A stretch of 64,000 bases of DNA from Aestuariivita sp. GTDB taxonomy: Bacteria > Pseudomonadota > Alphaproteobacteria > Rhodobacterales > Rhodobacteraceae. The position numbers were made by a program, and so were the translations under genes. Location: positions 1,271,857 through 1,335,856 of the forward strand of contig JAGYKE010000004.1 in NCBI GenBank assembly GCA_018401465.1, in the 5' to 3' direction. The notes beneath the pieces are model-generated. The model did no database searches and had not been told where the DNA came from. It saw only the letters and a program-made list of their open reading frames with translations. Of this stretch, positions 25,275 through 34,643 are shown piece by piece (position 1 is the first letter of the stretch; every line of letters starts with the position of its first letter).

Positions 25275-26564
25275 ATGAAAGACCGTCTGCGCGCGCTGTT
25301 TTGCGATCATCTCAGCATCATGCGGGGCAAATACCTGCCCAACCACAAGATCGGCGATGGCGGCACGCGCTTCTGCCTTGGCGTTTTCGGCACGCATTAC
25401 GACAAGGACCTGCTCGATGCGCCGCATGCCAAGGTCAAGGCGGGGCTGCCCGACATGGAACTGCATTGGCGCCATGACGACATCCGCGACGGGTGGGAGC
25501 CATCGACCAAGGTCGTTCTCGGCGATCTGATGGACGAAGACGGCGCGCCGCTGGCCCTGTGTCCGCGCGGCGCGCTGAAGCGCGCGGTCGCGGCGTGGCA
25601 GGCGAAGGGGCTGAACCCGAAGGTGGGCATCGAACTCGAGGCCTTCGCGCTGCAGGCCGACGATCAGGGCCGCTTGATGCCCTATGACGCGCCGGGCGGC
25701 GTGGTCTATGGCACCGGGCCTTTTGCCGATCCGCTGCGCTTCAACGACCGCATCTGGGAAATGGCCGACGATCTGGGCTTCCGTCTCGACATGATCACGT
25801 CGGAATTCGACAGCCCGCAATACGAATACACGCTGACCTTCGACGACGCGGTGAAGGCGGTGGACGACATCGTGCTGTTCCGCCTGATGGCGCGCGAGAT
25901 CGCGCTGGATTACGGCATCGTGCTGACCTTCATGCCCAAGCCCATCGCCGAGGCGGGCGGGTCGGGCATGCACATCAACTTCTCGTTCACGGACGAGGCC
26001 GGGGGGAATGCGCTGTCGACCGGGCCGAAGGGCGGGCCCGATCACATGAACGATCTGGCGCGCGGTTGCATCGCGGGGCTGATCCATCACCACAAGGGCC
26101 TTGCGGGCCTGATCGCGCCCACGGGCGCCTCGTACCGGCGGCTGCAGCCGGGGTCGCTCTCGGGCTATTGGCGGAACTGGGGCGGCGATCACCGCAACGT
26201 CACGACGCGGATCAGCGGCGAAGGCGGGGCGAAGGCGCGGCTCGAGCACCGGATGGCCGATGCCTCGGCCAACCCCTACACGGCGGTGGCGGCGGTGCTG
26301 CAGGCAGCACTTCTGGGGGTCGAGAAGGGCTATGCCCTGCCGTCGCTGGAGACCGGCGACGGGTTCGACCGGATGGATGCGACGGAAGGGGTCGCCAACG
26401 ACCTGGCCGGCGCGGTCGCCGACCTTGCCGCCGACACGGCGCTGGCGCAGGCGGTGGGACCGGAGCTTGTGGCCAACCACGTCTACATGAAACAGCACGA
26501 GGTGAAGAAGACGCGCGATCTGGAAGGCGACGCGCTGCGCGACTTCTATGTCCATTATGTCTGA
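25275..26564 (+). CDS. glutamine synthetase family protein (GSIII/PuuA-like)
   Basis: A 429-residue member of the glutamine synthetase superfamily. The N-terminal part begins MKDRLRALFCDHLSIMRG. The catalytic barrel contains VGIELEAFALQ (metal-binding glutamates), SEFDSPQYEYTL, AGGSGMHINFSF (GSGxHxNxS motif), RLQPGSLSGYWRNWGGDH and ARLEHRMADASANPY. The divergent N-terminus suggests a gamma-glutamyl-amine ligase rather than housekeeping GS. Coupled with the P450 and near the amidotransferase, it may glutamylate an amine substrate. Confidence 0.88.
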   Translation: MKDRLRALFCDHLSIMRGKYLPNHKIGDGGTRFCLGVFGTHYDKDLLDAPHAKVKAGLPDMELHWRHDDIRDGWEPSTKVVLGDLMDEDGAPLALCPRGALKRAVAAWQAKGLNPKVGIELEAFALQADDQGRLMPYDAPGGVVYGTGPFADPLRFNDRIWEMADDLGFRLDMITSEFDSPQYEYTLTFDDAVKAVDDIVLFRLMAREIALDYGIVLTFMPKPIAEAGGSGMHINFSFTDEAGGNALSTGPKGGPDHMNDLARGCIAGLIHHHKGLAGLIAPTGASYRRLQPGSLSGYWRNWGGDHRNVTTRISGEGGAKARLEHRMADASANPYTAVAAVLQAALLGVEKGYALPSLETGDGFDRMDATEGVANDLAGAVADLAADTALAQAVGPELVANHVYMKQHEVKKTRDLEGDALRDFYVHYV

Positions 26565-26633
26565 CGGCGGGGCCGCCAAGCGCGGTATTCATTCGCATAC
26601 AAGAATTTGAAACCCAAGGGTTTTTCGCGGGTT

Positions 26634-26654
26634 GCACGGCGTTCCGCGCCGTGC
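26634..26654. promoter_or_regulatory. perfect 8-bp inverted repeat upstream of the quinol oxidase genes
   Basis: GCACGGCG, TTCCG, CGCCGTGC forms a perfect dyad in the 161-base spacer between the GS-like gene and the oxidase genes, about 72 bases before the oxidase start. Just upstream, AAACCC, AA, GGGTTT followed by TTT (about 26610-26626) looks like a weak terminator for the GS gene. The dyad may be an operator or part of the same terminator. No FNR consensus was found. Confidence 0.35.
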
Positions 26655-26725
26655 TGTCGCACCCCCCGTGAACCCCGTGCCGCAGGCCCTAAATCAGGAT
26701 CAGACGCGAACTGACGGGTGGGTGC

Positions 26726-28111
26726 ATGGACACGCTTCTGCTGTCCCGAATTCAATTCGGGGCCAACATATCGTTTCATATCCTTTTCCCCACGATCACG
26801 ATCGCGCTGGGCTGGGTGCTTCTGTTCTTCAAGCTGCGCTTCAACGCGACCGGCGACGTGAAATGGATGGAGGCCTACCGCTTCTGGGTGAAGGTCTTCG
26901 CGCTGTCCTTCGCGATGGGTGTCGTCAGTGGCATCACCATGTCGTTCCAGTTCGGCACCAACTGGCCCGGGTTCATGGAAACCGTGGGCAACATCGCGGG
27001 CCCGCTTCTGGCCTATGAGATCATGACCGCCTTCTTCCTCGAGGCGGTGTTCCTTGGGATCATGCTCTTCGGGTTCTCGCGCGTGCCGGGCTGGCTGCAT
27101 ACGACGGCGACCTTCCTTGTCGCCTTCGGGACGACGATGAGCGCGTTCTGGATTCTTGTCCTGAACAGCTGGATGCACACCCCCGCCGGGTTCGAGATGC
27201 ACGATGGCGTCGCCTTCGCCACCGACTGGTGGGCGATCATCTTCAACCCGTCGATGCCTTACCGCCTTGTCCACATGCTGCTGGCCTCGGGTCTGACGGT
27301 GGCCTTCCTGCTCGCGGGGCTCTCGGCCTTCCGCTGGCTGATCGGCGACCGCAGCGCCGAGGTGCGCACGACGCTGAAATCGGGCCTGATCCTGGGTGCC
27401 ACGCTCATCCCGCTGCAGATTCTGGCGGGCGACTTCCACGGGCTGAACACGCTGGAGCACCAGCCCGCCAAGGTCGCCGCCATGGAAGGCAACTGGGAAA
27501 CGGGGCCGAACGTGCCGCTGCTGCTCTTCGCGGTGCCGGATAAAGAGACGCGCTCCAATCTGCTGGAAATCGCAGTCCCGAACGGCGCCTCGCTGATCCT
27601 GACGCACAAGACCGATGGTGTCGTGCCCGGGCTGAACGACTTCGTGACCGAGGACGGGACCGTGAAGCACCCGCCGGTGGCACCCGTCTTCTATTCCTTC
27701 CGCGTGATGGTGGGCACGGGCATGGCGATGCTGCTTTTGTCCTGGGCCGCCGTCGTCATCATGGCCCGCCGCCGAGACGTGGGCGCGCTGCCCAAGCCGC
27801 TGCTCTGGGCGCTCGTGCCCATGGCGTTCTCGGGCTGGGTCGCGACGCTTGCGGGCTGGTACACCACGGAAATCGGCCGCCAGCCGTGGCTGGTCTATGG
27901 CGTGCTGACGACCGAACAGGCGGTGGCCGACGTGCCCGCGCCCTTCGTCGGCACGACGCTTGCCGCCTATCTTGCCATCTACGTGCTGCTGCTGGCGGCC
28001 TATGTCTCGGTCCTGTTCTTCCTTGCGCGCAAGGCCGCGCAGGGCGACCGCCCGCGCCGCCGCACCCCCCTTTCGGGCGAGGCGATCGTGGCGCAGGTTC
28101 CGGCGGAGTAG
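26726..28111 (+). CDS. cioA: cytochrome bd-type (cyanide-insensitive) quinol oxidase subunit I
   Basis: A 461-residue inner-membrane subunit that oxidises ubiquinol and reduces O2 to water. It begins MDTLLLSRIQFGANISFHIL with the heme b595-ligand histidine in SFHILFP. The short Q loop and the GWYTTEIGRQPWLVYG stretch are typical of the cyanide-insensitive CIO branch rather than E. coli CydA. Roughly nine transmembrane helices are visible. The second subunit starts 6 bases after its stop. Such oxidases work under low oxygen or when the aa3 oxidase is inhibited. Confidence 0.93.
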   Translation: MDTLLLSRIQFGANISFHILFPTITIALGWVLLFFKLRFNATGDVKWMEAYRFWVKVFALSFAMGVVSGITMSFQFGTNWPGFMETVGNIAGPLLAYEIMTAFFLEAVFLGIMLFGFSRVPGWLHTTATFLVAFGTTMSAFWILVLNSWMHTPAGFEMHDGVAFATDWWAIIFNPSMPYRLVHMLLASGLTVAFLLAGLSAFRWLIGDRSAEVRTTLKSGLILGATLIPLQILAGDFHGLNTLEHQPAKVAAMEGNWETGPNVPLLLFAVPDKETRSNLLEIAVPNGASLILTHKTDGVVPGLNDFVTEDGTVKHPPVAPVFYSFRVMVGTGMAMLLLSWAAVVIMARRRDVGALPKPLLWALVPMAFSGWVATLAGWYTTEIGRQPWLVYGVLTTEQAVADVPAPFVGTTLAAYLAIYVLLLAAYVSVLFFLARKAAQGDRPRRRTPLSGEAIVAQVPAE

Positions 28112-28117
28112 CGGCAC

Positions 28118-29128
28118 ATGAATCTCTTCGGCGATCCCGCCCAATGGTTGCCGCTGACCTTCGCGGCGCTTATGGGCCTGTCGATCCTGATCTATGTGGT
28201 CCTTGACGGGTTCGATCTGGGCGTGGGGGTTCTGTTCCCCTTCGCCACGGATGTCGAACGCGACCGCATGGTCGCCTCGATCGGTCCCTTCTGGGACGCG
28301 AACGAGACTTGGCTCGTGCTGGCGGTGGGCATCCTGCTCGTCGCCTTTCCGGCGGCGCATGGCGCGATCCTGACGGCGCTGTATCTGCCCGTCGCGATCA
28401 TGCTGATCGGGCTGATCCTGCGCGGCGTCGCGTTTGAGTTCCGCGTCAAGGCGCCGGTGCCGCACAAGGGCCGCTGGAACGCGGCCTTCTGGGCGGGGTC
28501 GCTCATGACCTCGCTGTCGCAGGGCTGGATGCTGGGCCTTTACATCATGGGCCTGCAGCAGACGCCCGCCACCTGGGTCTTTGCCGCGCTCACCGCGCTG
28601 TTCCTCACTGTCGGATATTCCTTCATCGGGGCCACTTGGCTGATCCTGAAGACCGACGGCGACCTGCAGCGCAAGGCCGTCGCCTGGGCGCGCGGCGGCA
28701 TCTGGGGCGTTGTGCTGGGGATGGGGGCGATCTCGCTCGCCTCGCCGCTGGTCAGTCCCCGCATCTGGGACAAGTGGCTCTCGGTGCCCGAGATCTTCCT
28801 GCTTGCGCCGCTGCCGATCATGTCGGGCGCGCTGGTGGTGCTGCTGTGGCTGGCGTTGCGCCGCCTGCCCACGTCTGACGACAGCTGGGCGTGGTTTCCC
28901 TTCGTGGCCACCATCGCGCTTTTCACGCTGGCGTTCTTCGGAATGGCCTATTCCTTCTACCCCTATGTCGTGCCCGAACGGCTGACGATCTATGAAGCCG
29001 CCAGCGCCCCCGAAAGCCTGTTCATCATCCTCATCGGCACCTGCGTCGTGTTGCCGATGATCGCGGGCTACACGGCACTGGCCTATTTCATCTTCCGCGG
29101 CAAGGCGACCGAACTGCGCTATGACTGA
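28118..29128 (+). CDS. cioB: cytochrome bd-type quinol oxidase subunit II
   Basis: A 336-residue membrane protein with about eight hydrophobic segments. [17 protein letters not shown] and [20 protein letters not shown] are the family hallmarks of CydB/CioB. It is in an operon with subunit I (6-base gap). No cydX-like small ORF or cydDC assembly genes are adjacent; CIO-type enzymes often lack a CydX partner. Confidence 0.95.
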   Translation: MNLFGDPAQWLPLTFAALMGLSILIYVVLDGFDLGVGVLFPFATDVERDRMVASIGPFWDANETWLVLAVGILLVAFPAAHGAILTALYLPVAIMLIGLILRGVAFEFRVKAPVPHKGRWNAAFWAGSLMTSLSQGWMLGLYIMGLQQTPATWVFAALTALFLTVGYSFIGATWLILKTDGDLQRKAVAWARGGIWGVVLGMGAISLASPLVSPRIWDKWLSVPEIFLLAPLPIMSGALVVLLWLALRRLPTSDDSWAWFPFVATIALFTLAFFGMAYSFYPYVVPERLTIYEAASAPESLFIILIGTCVVLPMIAGYTALAYFIFRGKATELRYD

Positions 29129-29178
29129 CCGCCGATAGCGGTGGCAGAATCGACGCGGCCCATGCTAGCTATAGCGCC

Positions 29179-31011
29179 ATGGGCCAGATCGACCGCAAAA
29201 TAGGGGAAACGCGCCCCGTCATCCGCCAGTTGGACGAAGGCGCGATCAACCGGATCGCGGCGGGCGAGGTCGTGGAACGCCCCGCCTCCGCCGTCAAGGA
29301 ACTGGTGGAAAACGCGATCGACGCAGGGGCAACCCGCATCAGTGTCGATGTCGCCGATGGCGGCAAGACCCTGATCCGCGTCACCGACGACGGCTGCGGC
29401 ATGACGCCCGATGACCTGCCGCTGGCGCTGTCGCGGCACGCCACGTCCAAGATCGACGGGTCCGACCTTCTCAACATCCACAGCTTCGGCTTCCGGGGCG
29501 AGGCGCTGCCCTCGCTCGGTGCCGTGGGCCGCCTGACGATCACCAGCCGCGCGGCGGGCTTCGACGCCGCCACGATCCGCGTCGCGGGCGGGCGCACCGA
29601 CCCGGTGAAACCGGCGGCCTTGCGCGCAGGCACGGTGGTGGAGCTGCGCGATCTCTTCTACGCGACGCCGGCGCGGTTGAAATTCCTGCGCTCTGACCGG
29701 GCCGAGGCGCAGGCCATCGCCGACGTGGTGAAACGCCTCGCCATGGCCGAACCGGGGGTCGGCTTCACGCTGCGCGATGTCTCGGGCGGCGGCGAAGGGC
29801 GCGAGGTCTTCCGCGCGGATGCCGAACAGGGCGATCTTTTCGGTGCGCTGGGCGCAAGGCTTGCACGCGTCATGGGCGCGGATTTCATCGCGAACGCCCT
29901 GCAAATCGACGCCACGCGCGACGGTCTGCGGCTGTTGGGCTACGCCGGGCTGCCCACCTTTTCGCGCGGGGCGGCCGTTGCGCAATATTTCTTCGTCAAC
30001 GGAAGGCCGGTGCGCGACCGGATGCTGACGGGCGCCTTGCGCGCCGCCTACATGGACGTGCTTGCCCGCGACCGGCACCCGGCGGCGGCCCTGTTCATCG
30101 ACTGCGATCCGCAGCTGGTCGACGTGAACGTCCACCCCGCGAAGTCCGAAGTGCGCTTCCGTGATGCCGGGCTGGCGCGCGGGCTGATCGTGTCCGCCTT
30201 GCGCCATGCTCTGGCGGAAGAGGGGCACCGCGCCTCGAACACCGTCGCCACCGCGACGCTGGGCGCGATGCGCGCCGAACCGGCGGGCGGCCCGCCGCGC
30301 ATCTACCAGATGGACCGCCCTTCGCAGGCCGCGCTGCGCGCCTCATGGGCCGCGCAGGCCCCGGGTTTCGCCGATCTGGCGGCGGGCTATTCCGCGAGGG
30401 TCGAAGAGGCCGCGATAGAACAGGCCGAAGACCTGCCGCTGGGGGCCGCCCGCGCGCAGGTGCACGGGAACTATATCATCGCCCAGACCGAAACCGGCAT
30501 CGTCATCGTCGACCAGCACGCCGCCCATGAACGGCTGGTTTATGAGAAACTGAAGGCCCAGATGGCCGAAACCGGCATCGCCGCGCAGGCGCTTCTGATC
30601 CCCGACGTGGTGGACCTTTCCCACACCGACCGCGCGCTTCTTCTGGACGCTGCCGAAGATCTCGCGCGGCTGGGGCTTGTTGTCGAACCCTTCGGCCCCG
30701 GCGCCGTCGCCGTGCGCGAAACGCCTGCGATCCTGGGCGAGGTGAACGCCGCCTCACTCATCCGCGACATCCTCGACGAACTGACCGAGGAGGGCGAGGC
30801 GACCGGTGTGAAGGCCCGGATCGACGCGATCCTGTCCCGCGTCGCCTGCCATGGTTCCGTCCGGTCGGGCCGACGGATGCGGGCGGAAGAGATGAACGCA
30901 CTTTTGCGCGAGATGGAGGCGACGCCGCATTCGGGCCAGTGCAACCACGGGCGGCCGACCTACGTGGAACTGAAACTCTCCGACATCGAACGGCTGTTCG
31001 GGCGCACATGA
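29179..31011 (+). CDS. mutL: DNA mismatch repair protein MutL
   Basis: A 610-residue GHKL ATPase that couples mismatch recognition by MutS to strand removal. The N-terminus shows [34 protein letters not shown] and [12 protein letters not shown]. The C-terminal dimerisation domain contains [12 protein letters not shown], which fits the DQHA(X)2E(X)4E endonuclease motif, together with ACHGSVRSG and [11 protein letters not shown]. This MutL is therefore expected to nick DNA itself, as in bacteria without MutH. The stop codon overlaps the start of rmuC by ATGA. Confidence 0.97.
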   Translation: MGQIDRKIGETRPVIRQLDEGAINRIAAGEVVERPASAVKELVENAIDAGATRISVDVADGGKTLIRVTDDGCGMTPDDLPLALSRHATSKIDGSDLLNIHSFGFRGEALPSLGAVGRLTITSRAAGFDAATIRVAGGRTDPVKPAALRAGTVVELRDLFYATPARLKFLRSDRAEAQAIADVVKRLAMAEPGVGFTLRDVSGGGEGREVFRADAEQGDLFGALGARLARVMGADFIANALQIDATRDGLRLLGYAGLPTFSRGAAVAQYFFVNGRPVRDRMLTGALRAAYMDVLARDRHPAAALFIDCDPQLVDVNVHPAKSEVRFRDAGLARGLIVSALRHALAEEGHRASNTVATATLGAMRAEPAGGPPRIYQMDRPSQAALRASWAAQAPGFADLAAGYSARVEEAAIEQAEDLPLGAARAQVHGNYIIAQTETGIVIVDQHAAHERLVYEKLKAQMAETGIAAQALLIPDVVDLSHTDRALLLDAAEDLARLGLVVEPFGPGAVAVRETPAILGEVNAASLIRDILDELTEEGEATGVKARIDAILSRVACHGSVRSGRRMRAEEMNALLREMEATPHSGQCNHGRPTYVELKLSDIERLFGRT

Positions 31012-32249
31012 TCCAGTTGGGTGATCAGACCTATTCCCTTGACGATCCGTCCGTGCTGGCGGCGCTGGCAGGCTGTGCTGTCGTCCTTCTGTTCCTGATC
31101 CTGCTGATCCTGTCGCTGCGCGCGGCCGCCCGGTCCGCGCGGATGACCGAGCCGCTATCGCAGCAGATGACATGGCTGACCCATTCGGTGCAGCACCTGG
31201 CGCAGGGACAGGACCAGCTGCGCGGCGGCTTGCAGACGGTGTCCGACAGCCAGACCAGCGCGCAGGCGCAGATCCTCCAGACGGTCGAGGCGCGGATGGC
31301 GTCGGTCCAGCAACAGCTGCAGGACCGGCTGGCCGACAATGCCATGCGGCAGGCCCGGGCGCTGGCCGAAATGCAGGAGCGCATGAAGGAAAGCCTGCAT
31401 GGGTCCTCCACGCAGACCACCCAGTCGCTGACGCAGTTGAAGGAACGCCTTGCCGCGATCGACCGCGCGCAGGACAATATCACCAAGCTTTCGGGCGACG
31501 TGCTGTCGCTGCAGGACATCCTGTCGAACAAGCAGCGGCGCGGCATGTTCGGGGAAATCCAGCTGACCGACATCGTGTCGAAGGCGCTGCCTGCCGACGC
31601 CTTCACGCTTCAGGCGACGCTGTCGAACGGGCGGCGGGCCGATTGCCTGATCCACCTGCCCAATCCGCCGGGCCCCATCGCCATCGACGCCAAGTTCCCG
31701 CTGGAAGATTTCGAGGCGCTCGCCCGCGCCGAGACGCGCGAGGATGCCGACCGCCTGCTGCGCAACTTCGGCAATGCGGTGCGCGTCCACATCAAGGCCA
31801 TCGCCGAACGCTACATCATCGAGGGCGAAACGGCGGATGGCGCGCTGATGTTCGTGCCGTCCGAGGCGATCTATGCGGAACTGCACGCCCGCCTGCCGCA
31901 GGTCGTGCGCGAAGGCTTTGCCGCGCGGGTCTGGATCGTGTCGCCCACCACCTGCATGGCCACGCTGAACACGATGCGCGCGATTCTCAAGGATGCCCGC
32001 ATGCGCGAACAGGCGGGCGCGATCCGCAAGATGCTGACGCAGCTGCACCGCGACGTGGAACTGGTGCTGGAACGCGCAGGCAAGCTCGAGACGCATTTCG
32101 ACCAGGCGCGCCGCGACGTCGAAGGGATTACGGTGGCGGCGGAACGCGCGGGGAAACGGGCCGCGAAGCTCGACAATTTCGATTTCGAGGAACTGGAGCA
32201 GGACGAGGCGCCGCAGATCGTGCGGCTTGCGCCCGAGGGCAAAAGCTGA
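31008..32249 (+). CDS. rmuC: DNA recombination protein RmuC
   Basis: A 413-residue protein with one N-terminal membrane helix ([20 protein letters not shown]), a long coiled coil rich in Gln/Ala (about residues 50-160) and the RmuC domain with [30 protein letters not shown] and [18 protein letters not shown]. RmuC is a predicted nuclease-fold protein that limits recombination-driven inversions. The start ATG 31008 overlaps the mutL stop, so both repair proteins are made from one transcript. A hairpin (32237-32263) covers the stop codon. Confidence 0.93.
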   Translation: MIQLGDQTYSLDDPSVLAALAGCAVVLLFLILLILSLRAAARSARMTEPLSQQMTWLTHSVQHLAQGQDQLRGGLQTVSDSQTSAQAQILQTVEARMASVQQQLQDRLADNAMRQARALAEMQERMKESLHGSSTQTTQSLTQLKERLAAIDRAQDNITKLSGDVLSLQDILSNKQRRGMFGEIQLTDIVSKALPADAFTLQATLSNGRRADCLIHLPNPPGPIAIDAKFPLEDFEALARAETREDADRLLRNFGNAVRVHIKAIAERYIIEGETADGALMFVPSEAIYAELHARLPQVVREGFAARVWIVSPTTCMATLNTMRAILKDARMREQAGAIRKMLTQLHRDVELVLERAGKLETHFDQARRDVEGITVAAERAGKRAAKLDNFDFEELEQDEAPQIVRLAPEGKS

Positions 32250-32357
32250 CGCAGCTTTTGCCCCGGTGTCCGAGGCGGACACCGGAGCGTCGCGCTTCGT
32301 CCCGGGGCGCCCGGACTTCGCGTCGAAGTCCGGCGCAGGGTCCGCGTCGGACCCTGC
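32237..32357. repeat. array of four consecutive perfect hairpins
   Basis: Four back-to-back perfect inverted repeats with 3-base loops occupy the convergent spacer between rmuC and the aminotransferase gene: 32237-32263 (12-bp stem, loop ACG, covering the rmuC stop codon), 32263-32285 (10-bp stem, loop AGG), 32311-32333 (10 bp, loop CGT) and 32335-32357 (10 bp, loop CGT). The last three share a TCCG/CGGA or TTCG/CGAA top. One or two could be a bidirectional terminator, but four are more than needed. Confidence 0.75.
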
Positions 32358-32361
32358 CCCC

Positions 32362-33711
32362 TCAGACCCCCGCGAAACCTGCGTCGAGCGCGCGCAGGAT
32401 CACCTGCACATCCGCCGATGTCAGCACCAAGGGCGGCGACAGGATGATGTTCGACCCCGACACGCGCACCATCGCGCCCGCCGCATAGGCCCCTTCCTGC
32501 ACCCGCCCGATCGTGCCCTTGTCGATGGGCGTCTTCTTGGCGCGGTCGCTCACCAGTTCCAGCGCGCACATCAGACCATGCCCGCGCACGTCGCCGATCA
32601 GGTCATAGCGCGCCTGCAGGTCCTTCAGCCCCGCATAAAGCTCGGCCCCCCGCGCCGCCGCATTGGCGGGCAGATCGCCCTTGCGCGTCTCGTCCAGACA
32701 GGCCAGCGCCGCTGCCGCCCCGACCGGGTGACCGGAATAGGTATAGCCATGCCCGATCGCCGCGCGCCCTGTGTCGTCACCCTCAAAAACCTCGGCCACA
32801 TGTTCGGCGATCATCACCGCGCCGAAGGGGAAATAGCCGTTTGTGATCGCCTTCGCGGTGCACATGAAATCCGGCTGCACCCCCCAAAGCCGCGATCCCG
32901 TCCAGGCGCCCGTGCGCCCGAAGGCAGTGATGACCTCGTCCGCGATCAGCAAGATACCGTGGCGCGAACAGATCTCGCGCACGCCGGGCATGAAGCTTTC
33001 ATGCGGCACGATCACGCCGCCCGCGCCCAGCACGGGTTCCATGATGAAGGCGGCGATGCTGCCCGGCCCCTGAAAGGCGATCTCGTCCTCGAGTGCCGAC
33101 AGGCACATCTGCGCCAGCTTTGCCGGGTCGCTTTCGTTGAACGGGTTGCGATAGGTGTAAGGTGCCGGGATATGGTGGCAGCCCGCCAGAAGCGGCTCAT
33201 ACGCTGTGCGGAAATTCGCGTTGCCGTTCACGGAGGCGCCCCCGAAATGCGTGCCGTGATAGCCCTTCTTCAGGCTCAGGAACTTCACCCGCGCCGCATC
33301 GCCCCGGATCTTGTGATATTGCCGCGCAAGGCGCAGGGCCGTCTCCACGCTGTCCGATCCGCCACTGGTATAGAAGGCACGGCTCAGCCCGTCGGGGGCG
33401 AAGAAATCCCGCAGCTCTTCGGCCAGCTGGATCACCTGATCGTTCGAGGTGCCCCGGAAGATCGAATAATAGGGCAGGGCGTCGAGCTGCGCCGCGATGG
33501 CGTCCTTGATGGGCTGGCACGAATAGCCAAGGTTGACGTTCCACAACCCCCCCACGCCATCGACCACCTCGTGCCCGTCCACATCGGTGATGCGCACGCC
33601 GCGCGCGCCCGTCACGATGGTGGGCGGGTTGGCGAGGCTGTCGGCCGGGTGCGCCATCGGATGCCAGAGCGACCGGGCATTATGCTCCTTGAGAAAATTC
33701 GCGTCCTTCAT
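32362..33711 (-). CDS. class III (omega) aminotransferase
   Basis: A 449-residue PLP enzyme transferring an amino group from an amine or omega-amino acid, usually to pyruvate or 2-oxoglutarate. YTSGGSDSVETALRLARQYH (PLP phosphate site), GYHGTHFGGAS, IADEVITAFGRTG (Asp holding the pyridine nitrogen) and CTAKAITNGYFPFGAV (Schiff-base lysine) are all present. The ATG at 33711 is 2 bases after the iclR stop on the same strand, so they are co-transcribed. An aldehyde dehydrogenase in the divergent operon could oxidise the aldehyde product. Confidence 0.93.
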   Translation of the reverse strand: MKDANFLKEHNARSLWHPMAHPADSLANPPTIVTGARGVRITDVDGHEVVDGVGGLWNVNLGYSCQPIKDAIAAQLDALPYYSIFRGTSNDQVIQLAEELRDFFAPDGLSRAFYTSGGSDSVETALRLARQYHKIRGDAARVKFLSLKKGYHGTHFGGASVNGNANFRTAYEPLLAGCHHIPAPYTYRNPFNESDPAKLAQMCLSALEDEIAFQGPGSIAAFIMEPVLGAGGVIVPHESFMPGVREICSRHGILLIADEVITAFGRTGAWTGSRLWGVQPDFMCTAKAITNGYFPFGAVMIAEHVAEVFEGDDTGRAAIGHGYTYSGHPVGAAAALACLDETRKGDLPANAAARGAELYAGLKDLQARYDLIGDVRGHGLMCALELVSDRAKKTPIDKGTIGRVQEGAYAAGAMVRVSGSNIILSPPLVLTSADVQVILRALDAGFAGV

Positions 33712-33713
33712 GG

Positions 33714-34487
33714 TCAGGCCTCCTCGGGCAGGGGTTCGGGTGCGAAGCCGCCGGTGCGGCGGGTCAGATCGGCGGCGCAGCGGCGCAGGGCCTCTGCGGC
33801 GCAGGCGGCAAGGTCCGGGGTCATCCGGGCGACGGGTGCGGCAACGGCCAGCGCGCCGATGGGCTGCGCGTCCGGCCCGAAGACCGGCACCGCCAGCGAA
33901 TGCACATCCGCCTCGAACCCGCCCACGGATTCGGCCAGCCCGGTGGCGCGGATCGCGGCGATGCGCGCGCGGATCGCGTCGGGCCGTGTCTCGGTCTTTG
34001 CGGTATGGGCGACGAGCGGCCGCGCCAGCACGGCGTCGACGAAGGCGGGCTCGGCGAAGGCCAGCACCGCCAGCCCCGAGGCCGTGCCGTGAAAGCTCAG
34101 CACCTCGGCATCCTCCATCATCACCCGCGTGCCGTGGCGGGGGCTGTACTGATGCGCCAGCGCATTGAGCCGCGTGCCCTGCACGATCGACACATGCGCC
34201 GTCTCGCCCGTGGACTCGGAAAGCTGCATGAGCATCTCGCGCGCGACCGACAGAAGCGGCACCGCCGCTTCGCGCAGCGCGGCCAACCGCAGGACTTCCG
34301 GCCCCAGACGGTAGGATTTGCCCTGACGCGTCTGTTCGGCGAATCCCTGATCCACCAGTTCCGACATCATCCGGTAGACTGTCGCCTTGTTCATGCCCGA
34401 CAGGCGGGCAAGCTCGCTCAGCCCGATTTCCGGCCGGGTCTGGCTGAAATATCCCAGCAAGGACAAGGCTTTGGTCACGGTTCCCAT
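33714..34487 (-). CDS. IclR family transcriptional regulator
   Basis: A 257-residue regulator with an N-terminal winged helix-turn-helix (GLSELARLSGMNKATVYRMM) and a C-terminal IclR effector domain (HGTASGLAVLAF, FEADVHSLAVPVF). It is divergent from the TTT transporter operon and co-transcribed with the aminotransferase. The 156-base spacer carries GGTTCA-type dyads that are the natural candidates for its operator. The effector is probably the imported substrate or its catabolite. Confidence 0.93.
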   Translation of the reverse strand: MGTVTKALSLLGYFSQTRPEIGLSELARLSGMNKATVYRMMSELVDQGFAEQTRQGKSYRLGPEVLRLAALREAAVPLLSVAREMLMQLSESTGETAHVSIVQGTRLNALAHQYSPRHGTRVMMEDAEVLSFHGTASGLAVLAFAEPAFVDAVLARPLVAHTAKTETRPDAIRARIAAIRATGLAESVGGFEADVHSLAVPVFGPDAQPIGALAVAAPVARMTPDLAACAAEALRRCAADLTRRTGGFAPEPLPEEA

Positions 34488-34598
34488 CTGGGGGCGATCT
34501 CTCCCGTCCGGGTCTGTCTTGCGCCGCGATCGATTTCGCGGGCCCCGCCCGGTTCAAATCACTTGACGGAAGGGCAGGCGGGCTGTCAATCTAAATCA

Positions 34599-34623
34599 GA
34601 ACCAACGGTTCAAATAATGAACC
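34599..34623. promoter_or_regulatory. overlapping dyads, probable IclR-family operator
   Basis: Two overlapping perfect dyads share one arm: GAACC, AAC, GGTTC (34599-34611) and GGTTCA, AATAA, TGAACC (34607-34623). Another GGTTCAAAT occurs at 34551-34559. A TTGACG hexamer at 34563-34568 could be the -35 of the tctC promoter, with CAATCT at 34587-34592 as a weak -10. The dyads would then lie at or just past the start site, as expected for a repressor. They end 20 bases before the tctC start. Confidence 0.5.
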
Positions 34624-34643
34624 AACTATCAGGGAGAGACGAC

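Noticed and set aside
26565-26725. FNR or anaerobic regulator box upstream of the quinol oxidase genes
   Set aside because: No TTGAT-N4-ATCAA-like sequence is present; only an unrelated 8-bp dyad was found.
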